From the NCBI RefSeq assembly GCF_030651185.1, contig NZ_JAUSCJ010000021.1, forward strand, positions 1 to 64,000: a stretch of DNA of 64,000 nucleotides. The letters run 5' to 3'. This document shows positions 59,467-64,000 of the stretch, one piece after another (positions within the stretch are counted from its first letter, which is position 1; each line of letters opens with the position of its first letter). Source of the stretch: Phenylobacterium sp. Lineage in GTDB: Bacteria; Pseudomonadota; Alphaproteobacteria; Caulobacterales; Caulobacteraceae. Made by a program: the position numbers and the translations under genes. The notes under the pieces were generated by a model that saw only the letters and a list, made by a program, of their open reading frames with translations, was not told where the DNA came from and did no database searches.

Positions 59467-60255
59467 TCAGGCGCCGCCATTGCGGCGGACCAGCTTCTTG
59501 ACGTCGTCGTACATGTCGTCGTGCCGATTTTCGGCCGTCGACTTGACGATCGCCACCACGATGGGCCCCGTCTTGGGGCCGGCGGCCTCGTAGCCCAGGT
59601 ACTTGTAGCCGCCTGACAGGTCGTCCCCGGCGTAGATGAAGGTGGCCCGCATGCCGCGCTTCTCGCGCGACAGCGCCTCGCCCCGCAGGCGGACATCGCG
59701 GTACAGCTTGATGGTGGCGGTGGCGTTGTCGCCGTCGGCGTCGATGTGGATCGGGCCGACCCGGACATTGGCGCGGTCGCCATCGGCCTTGATGTGCACG
59801 CCTGGGAAATCGACCTCGGTGCGTTCCTCGCCGTTTTCGGTGTCCTCCACCTTGGCCTGGAGGGTGGGGCGATCACCGAGGGCCTCGTCCACGGCGGCGT
59901 CGATCTTGGCGTCGGCGCGGGCCTCGGCCTCGATCCGTGCGGCTTCGGCCGCGGCGCCGGGCGCGGCCGTGGTGTCAGCGCTCGAGGCGCCCGTCGGGGA
60001 CCCGCCCAGGGTTTTCAGTTCGGTCTCGAGCGCGGCGAGCGTCGCCACGGCGCTGCCCTTGACCGCCATGCGCGTCAGCGTGATCTGCGCGCCGTCGCTC
60101 TCGCGATAGATGCAGCTCTGCCCATCGCCGGCCGCGCTGACCAGGGTCAGGCTGCCCTCTGTCTGCGGGCAGTCCAGCCGGGCCTTCAGGGTGGCGGGCC
60201 TCTGGCAGGCGGTCAGCGCCAGGGCCGAGGCGGCCAGCAACAGCAGGGTCTTCAT
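59467..60255 (-). CDS. Putative lipoprotein of unknown function
   Basis: The product is 262 aa with a lipobox (LLLLAASALALTAC, lipidated Cys about residue 17). It has a Cys pair in the mature N-terminus (DCPQTEG and QSCIYRES), a central Ala/Glu-rich coil (AAEAARIEAEARADAKIDAAVDEAL), and a C-terminal beta-rich domain with DGDRANVRVGPIHIDADGDNATATIKLY. The terminator of the MoxR gene ends only a few bases upstream of its start, so it probably has its own promoter there. Envelope role is unknown. Confidence 0.8.
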   Translation of the reverse strand: MKTLLLLAASALALTACQRPATLKARLDCPQTEGSLTLVSAAGDGQSCIYRESDGAQITLTRMAVKGSAVATLAALETELKTLGGSPTGASSADTTAAPGAAAEAARIEAEARADAKIDAAVDEALGDRPTLQAKVEDTENGEERTEVDFPGVHIKADGDRANVRVGPIHIDADGDNATATIKLYRDVRLRGEALSREKRGMRATFIYAGDDLSGGYKYLGYEAAGPKTGPIVVAIVKSTAENRHDDMYDDVKKLVRRNGGA

Positions 60256-60256
60256 A

Positions 60257-60304
60257 AGAAAAAGGGCTCCGATCCCGTTCGCATGGAACGGTGACCGGAG
60301 CCCT
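60257..60304 (-). terminator. Rho-independent terminator of the moxR gene
   Basis: On the minus strand AGGGCTCCG (60296-60304) pairs with CGGAGCCCT (60263-60271). A nested CCGTTCC/GGAACGG type helix lies in the loop. TTTTTC follows at 60262 and below. The lipoprotein gene's ATG is at 60255. Confidence 0.88.
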
Positions 60305-60334
60305 CGATCAGGTCGAGTGAATTCGTCGTAAGCG

Positions 60335-61210
60335 TTATTGGCCCGGACGCGAACCCGCGCCTTCGCGGCGGGCCAGGAAGGCCAGGCGCTCGAACAGGTG
60401 GACGTCCTGCTCGTTCTTCAGCAGGGCGCCGTGCAGCGGCGGGATCAGCTTGGTGGGATCCTTCTCGGCCAGCGCCGCGGCGTCGATGTCCTCGACCATC
60501 AGCAGCTTCAGCCAGTCGAGCAGTTCCGAGGTCGAGGGCTTCTTCTTCAGACCCGGCACCTTGCGCATGTCGTAGAAGATGCGCAGCGCCTCGGCCACCA
60601 GCTTCTGCTTGATGCCCGGATAGTGGGTTTCCACGATCTGGTTCATCGTCTCGGCTTCCGGGAAGCGGATGTAGTGGAAGAAGCAGCGGCGCAGGAAGGC
60701 GTCCGGCAGTTCCTTCTCGTTGTTGGAGGTGATGATGACGATCGGGCGGATCTCGGCCTTGATCGTCTCATTGGTCTCGTAGCAGTAGAACTCCATCCGA
60801 TCGAGTTCCTGCAGCAGGTCGTTCGGGAACTCGATGTCGGCCTTGTCGATCTCGTCGATCAGCAGGATCGGGCGCTTGTCGGCGGTGAACGCTTCCCAGA
60901 GCTTGCCCTTCTTGATGTAGTTCTTCACGTCCTTGACGCGCTCGTCGCCGAGTTGGCTGTCGCGCAGGCGGGTGACCGCGTCGTACTCGTACAGGCCCTG
61001 GTGCGCCTTGGTGGTGGACTTGATGTGCCAGGTGATCATCTCGGCGCCGAGCGCCTTGGCGATCTCGAAGGCCAGGACGGTCTTGCCGGTGCCGGGCTCG
61101 CCCTTGATCAGCAGCGGACGCTCAAGCGCGATGGCGGCGTTGACGGCCACCTTGAGGTCGTCGGTGGCGACGTAATTGTCGGTGCCTTCAAAACGCTGAC
61201 GTTCGCTCAT
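60335..61210 (-). CDS. MoxR-family AAA+ ATPase
   Basis: The product is 291 aa. The Walker A motif is KGEPGTGKTVLAFEIAKAL and the Walker B is LLIDEIDKADIEFPNDLLQ. A sensor Asn is in IVIITSNNEKELPDAFLRRCFFHYI with an Arg-finger pair. This is the MoxR type, a chaperone that helps assemble or activate protein complexes, often with a von Willebrand A-domain partner. No VWA partner lies directly downstream, because a strong terminator follows. It is preceded by a gap of 135 bases. Function of this copy is unknown. Confidence 0.93.
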   Translation of the reverse strand: MSERQRFEGTDNYVATDDLKVAVNAAIALERPLLIKGEPGTGKTVLAFEIAKALGAEMITWHIKSTTKAHQGLYEYDAVTRLRDSQLGDERVKDVKNYIKKGKLWEAFTADKRPILLIDEIDKADIEFPNDLLQELDRMEFYCYETNETIKAEIRPIVIITSNNEKELPDAFLRRCFFHYIRFPEAETMNQIVETHYPGIKQKLVAEALRIFYDMRKVPGLKKKPSTSELLDWLKLLMVEDIDAAALAEKDPTKLIPPLHGALLKNEQDVHLFERLAFLARREGAGSRPGQ

Positions 61211-61345
61211 AATTGGGCTCCCCAGGGGCGGGCGTAGAATGACGCTCGCGCTCGAACAAATGTTTCAACCTGGCGCCAACCTAAAGGGACAGCCGCGACA
61301 TTCAAGCGGCTTGAACGTCGCGGCAGGTGCTAAGTGGGTCGGTGA

Positions 61346-61675
61346 CTAGTCCTCACGCCGCGTCACCGAAAGCGGGTCGGAGGCCGGGAAGCTCTCCTTC
61401 AGACCCTCGTCGATGCGCTTGTCGAGGTCGGCGTCGCTCTCGCCGGTGTGGACGATGAAGGGACCTTCCACGTCGTCGGGGCCGGGCTCGTCATCATTGT
61501 CGGCCCCCAGGGCATCATCGACGTCGTCCTCGGGCTCATGGGTGACATCGAGCACCTGGGGCAATTCCTCGAAGGTGCGCATCTCTCCGACCTGCTCGCG
61601 GTCGTCCAGAATCGTTTCGTCCAGAGCCTCGGCCTGGTCCTGGCCGTCGGTTTCGACTGTGGGTTCGCCGGACAT
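61346..61675 (-). CDS. Acidic intrinsically disordered-looking protein
   Basis: The product is 109 aa, very rich in Asp/Glu (DETILDDREQVGEM, HEPEDDVDDALGADNDDEPGPDD), with no hydrophobic core. The end, RIDEGLKESFPASDPLSVTRRED, contains ESFPASDP, a short motif that recurs at the C-terminus of many small proteobacterial proteins. Function unknown. It lies alone between MoxR and the SDR gene on the same strand. Probably cytoplasmic. Confidence 0.7.
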   Translation of the reverse strand: MSGEPTVETDGQDQAEALDETILDDREQVGEMRTFEELPQVLDVTHEPEDDVDDALGADNDDEPGPDDVEGPFIVHTGESDADLDKRIDEGLKESFPASDPLSVTRRED

Positions 61676-61761
61676 GTATGAACTCCTGAAGGCGGGCCCG
61701 CGGGGCGGCGGAGCCGGTCAGAAGGTAACCCACGGCCCGACCGCCTGTTCCTCCGTCGCCG

Positions 61762-62490
61762 TCACCAGGGAATGGAGGTTCCATCCCAGGCGAAGAAGCC
61801 GCCGTTGTCCTCGGGCCTCAGCCTGTCCAGGACCTCCAGCAGGTTCTGCGCCGACCGCTGCGGGGAGGACAGGCGCTCGGGGGCCACGCCGCCCTGGAAG
61901 GGCGCGCTGAGGTGGGTGTCGACCGTGCCGGGGTGCAGGGCGACGCACAGGCCAAGGGGCCGCGTGCGCCGATGCTCGATCGCCAAGGTGTGGATCAGCA
62001 TGTTCAGGGCGGCCTTGGAGGCGCGATAGCCGTACCAGCCGCCCAGGCGGTTGTCGCCGATGCTGCCGACCCGGGCGGAGAGCGCGGCGAAGATGCTCGG
62101 CCTGTCCCGCGGCGTGAGGGGCAGGAAGTGCTTGGCGGCCAGCGCCGGCCCCGCCGCATTGGTGGCGAACAGCGCGGTGAGGGCGGCCAGGTCCAGAGAT
62201 CGCATGGACTTCTCCGGCGCCAGCCCCGGTCCATGCAGCTGCCCCGTGGCCACCAGGACGCGGCTGGGAACGCCAAGGCTGGCCGCATGCGCAGCCGCGC
62301 GAACCAGGCTGTCTTCGTCCAGGATGTCGGCCGCGATCCACGCCTGGCGAGGGGTGTCGCCCCAGCCGTCGGGCCGCCGCCGCGAGACCGACAGCACGAG
62401 GTCATGGGCGGCGCTGTCGCTGAGGCGTTGGGCGAGCGCGCGGCCGATCCCGCCAGAGCCGCCGATGACGATCGCCAAGCTCGAGGCCAT
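61762..62490 (-). CDS. Short-chain dehydrogenase/reductase (SDR)
   Basis: The product is 242 aa. The NAD(P)-binding motif is AIVIGGSGGIGRALAQRL. The NAG-like stretch has LFATNAAGPALAAKHF. The catalytic YxxxK is in GWYGYRASKAALNMLIHTLA, with Ser in SIFAALSARVGS. The protein belongs to the C-factor-like/classical SDR group. Its substrate cannot be read from sequence. It starts 1 base behind the DUF3429 gene, so those two are in one operon with the upstream TPR gene. Confidence 0.9.
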   Translation of the reverse strand: MASSLAIVIGGSGGIGRALAQRLSDSAAHDLVLSVSRRRPDGWGDTPRQAWIAADILDEDSLVRAAAHAASLGVPSRVLVATGQLHGPGLAPEKSMRSLDLAALTALFATNAAGPALAAKHFLPLTPRDRPSIFAALSARVGSIGDNRLGGWYGYRASKAALNMLIHTLAIEHRRTRPLGLCVALHPGTVDTHLSAPFQGGVAPERLSSPQRSAQNLLEVLDRLRPEDNGGFFAWDGTSIPW

Positions 62491-62491
62491 C

Positions 62492-62953
62492 TCAGCCCCG
62501 CAGCAAGGCGGCCCCGGCGACCAGGCCGACCACGGCTCCGGCGGTCAGCAGGATCCGCAGGGATGGGTACCACGACGGCAGGCCTGGGCTCCGAAGGTCC
62601 CACAGCAGATGCAAGGTCAGGGCCGCGGCCAGGCCCGTCAGCTTGGCCGTCTGCGCCGACGGTGGAAGCATCAGCAGGGCGAGGCCGGCCAGGGTTGGGA
62701 TCATGGCCAGGGTGACGACGGCGCCTCGAGGCCGGTCTTGGGCGATCTCCACGCCCCAGCGCGCGCCGCCAAGGAACGAGAGGATGAGGCCGCCGTACAG
62801 GGCCAGGGCGGTGGCCGTCAGCGCGGAGCGTTCCGGCGCCAGATACCCGATCAGCGGCGGCGCCAGGAAGGGCGCGAGCCCCAACACCCCATAGATCAGC
62901 ACGACGCGCGGGATCGTCTCGCGCGGCCGCCCAGCATCCCCTGGCGCCCTCAT
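62492..62953 (-). CDS. DUF3429-family membrane protein
   Basis: The product is 153 aa from the ATG at 62953, overlapping the stop of the upstream gene by 4 bases (ATGA). Five hydrophobic helices are seen (VVLIYGVLGLAPFLAPPLIGYL, ALALYGGLILSFLGGARWG, and others). The GGARWGVEIAQ segment fits the DUF3429 family of integral membrane proteins of unknown function. It sits between an SDR and a TPR/glycosyltransferase-like gene in a close-packed operon. Confidence 0.8.
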   Translation of the reverse strand: MRAPGDAGRPRETIPRVVLIYGVLGLAPFLAPPLIGYLAPERSALTATALALYGGLILSFLGGARWGVEIAQDRPRGAVVTLAMIPTLAGLALLMLPPSAQTAKLTGLAAALTLHLLWDLRSPGLPSWYPSLRILLTAGAVVGLVAGAALLRG

Positions 62954-64000
62954 GAGCCCAGGGACTGCGCCAGGGCCCCGGCCACCTCGTCCATCACCGG
63001 CCCCCACTGCCGGAAGCCCGGCGGCAGGAACACCCGCATCTGCGGATACCAGGGATAGTGGTCGGTCCCGACCCTCGGCCAGGCCCCCGGCGTGGAGATC
63101 AGCCAGCAGGGCGCGCCGCAGGCCGCGGCGATATTGGAGGTGGCGTTGGCGAACCCCAGCGTGAGGTCCAGGGCGCAGGTCAGGGCGGCCAGGTCGTCCA
63201 GGTCCTGCTTCAGGTCGATGCCGGGGGGCGTCCAGATGTCCACCCCCAGGTCGCGGCGCGCCTGCGCGATCTCCTCGGCGCAGTCGCCGTACTGCAGGTT
63301 GACGAAACAGACCCCCGGGGTGGCCAGGATCGGCGCCCACTGTTCGAAGGGTGAGAAGAAGCGATGACGGCCGGCGCTGGCGATGGCGCTCTTCCAAAGC
63401 AGGCCCACCTTCTTGCCGGCCGGCGCGGTCTTCAGAACCTCCCGCCAGTGGGCCACCCGGGCGGGATCGGCGGCCAGGAACCGCTCGCGCTGCGGGAAGT
63501 CGCTCACCGACCGGCGGAACTGCCGCAGCAGGGAGCCCATGGGAACGGCGAAATCCACGCTCTCGAGGCGTCCGGCCATGAAGGGGACCGTCCGCGTCGC
63601 ACGGCCTTCGTGGGTGAAGGTGACGTGCGGGCCGACCTCGGCGGTGGGGAAGGCGCGTTGGAACAGGGCGATCAGCCGCGGCTCCACGGCGAGGGTCAGC
63701 CGGCCGTCGGGCCCCAGGGCCTCGACGACATCGGGCAGGACGTTGGCGAACAGGATCTCGTCCCCCAGGCCCTGCTCGCCGATCACCAGCAGCGACTTGC
63801 CGGCCAGGTCGCAGCCGGGTTCCCAGGGCGGGCGGTCGGTGACGAACTGGGTGGAGTCGGCGAACTGCGGGTGCAGCCGGGCCTCATAGTCGTCCCAGCC
63901 CTCTCCGATCCGGCCCAGGTTGATGAGGATGGTGGACCGCGACAGCTGCATCATCTGGCGCTCGGACTCGAGCGTCGTCTGGCTGAGCGCGGTCTCGCAG
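62950..64000 (-). CDS. TPR protein with heptosyltransferase-like C-terminal domain (5' part outside the window)
   Basis: At least 350 residues are visible, and the frame stays open beyond an internal ATG at 63954 to the window edge, so the true start lies outside. The visible N-terminal part (LINLGRIGEGWDDYEARLH) is the last of a TPR-type repeat series. The rest resembles the GT9/ADP-heptosyltransferase C-terminal domain: LLVIGEQGLGDEILFANVLPD, then LLWKSAIASAGRHR and LDLTLGFANATSNIAAACGAP. TPR-plus-GT9-like proteins are found in envelope or flagellin glycosylation loci, but the substrate is not shown here. It is followed by DUF3429 and SDR genes in the same operon. Confidence 0.8.
   Translation of the reverse strand, partial: CETALSQTTLESERQMMQLSRSTILINLGRIGEGWDDYEARLHPQFADSTQFVTDRPPWEPGCDLAGKSLLVIGEQGLGDEILFANVLPDVVEALGPDGRLTLAVEPRLIALFQRAFPTAEVGPHVTFTHEGRATRTVPFMAGRLESVDFAVPMGSLLRQFRRSVSDFPQRERFLAADPARVAHWREVLKTAPAGKKVGLLWKSAIASAGRHRFFSPFEQWAPILATPGVCFVNLQYGDCAEEIAQARRDLGVDIWTPPGIDLKQDLDDLAALTCALDLTLGFANATSNIAAACGAPCWLISTPGAWPRVGTDHYPWYPQMRVFLPPGFRQWGPVMDEVAGALAQSLGS

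Overview
The window is GC-rich, densely packed bacterial chromosome with the gene content of an alphaproteobacterium of the family Caulobacteraceae (Caulobacter or Phenylobacterium type; the genus is not fixed by what I can see). The main evidence is a popZ gene, the polar organizer of Caulobacterales, set between a TolC/RsaF-type outer membrane factor and valS. That order matches what I recall of Caulobacter crescentus. Supporting signs are TonB-dependent-receptor-style outer membrane proteins, an acyl-CoA metabolism bias, glnK-amtB, a carboxynorspermidine-type polyamine operon and alphaproteobacterial intergenic repeats. I see no prophage, insertion sequence, CRISPR array or rRNA operon. One tRNA (Cys, anticodon GCA) lies at 7878-7951 on the minus strand.

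Layout. 1-1.3 kb: start of nspC and its partner dehydrogenase (polyamine synthesis). 1.4-5.7 kb: a DHFR/RibD-like protein, a TonB-dependent receptor with a long glycine-rich insert, and an enoyl-CoA hydratase. 5.8-7.9 kb: a Tat-exported flavin amine oxidase followed at once by a periplasmic c-type cytochrome, then tRNA-Cys. 8.1-15.7 kb: a degenerate Pcm, tolC, popZ, valS and an acyl-CoA synthetase. 16-22.4 kb: tlyA, two glycine-zipper surface proteins, a 23S rRNA-type uridine methyltransferase, a hybrid histidine kinase and a radical SAM protein. 22.5-31.7 kb: small membrane and unknown genes, a lytic transglycosylase, a family-4 uracil-DNA glycosylase lacking two of four expected cluster cysteines, ETF-ubiquinone oxidoreductase, a TPR lipoprotein, ispE and a GNAT. 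31.7-41.9 kb: glnK-amtB, a fasciclin protein, glyQ-glyS-ppdK and three small genes coupled behind ppdK. 42-48.5 kb: a serine hydrolase, a low-GC membrane protein, YceI, a PIG-L deacetylase, an M48 peptidase and a 2OG-Fe(II) oxygenase. 48.4-54.3 kb: a KAS III enzyme, a tandem pair of small outer membrane barrels, a DUF883 protein, HU, a response regulator and a fatty acid hydroxylase. 54.5-64 kb: regulators, an operon of HD hydrolase, tyrosine phosphatase and NrtR-like regulator, a universal stress protein, MoxR, an SDR, a DUF3429 protein and the 3' part of a TPR/glycosyltransferase-like gene.

The most notable non-gene structure is a roughly 160 bp composite inverted-repeat element. It has two distinguishable arms in fixed order and is present at 54355-54512 (forward), 45038-45198 (reverse) and 15682-15953 (forward, degenerate, with a second repeat family nested inside). 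Its internal mini-stems covary between arms, which argues for selected or functional hairpin structure. The most interesting protein system is the amine oxidase plus cytochrome c pair. By analogy with NicA2/CycN it may be a periplasmic amine dehydrogenase that passes electrons to its own cytochrome; the substrate is unknown.
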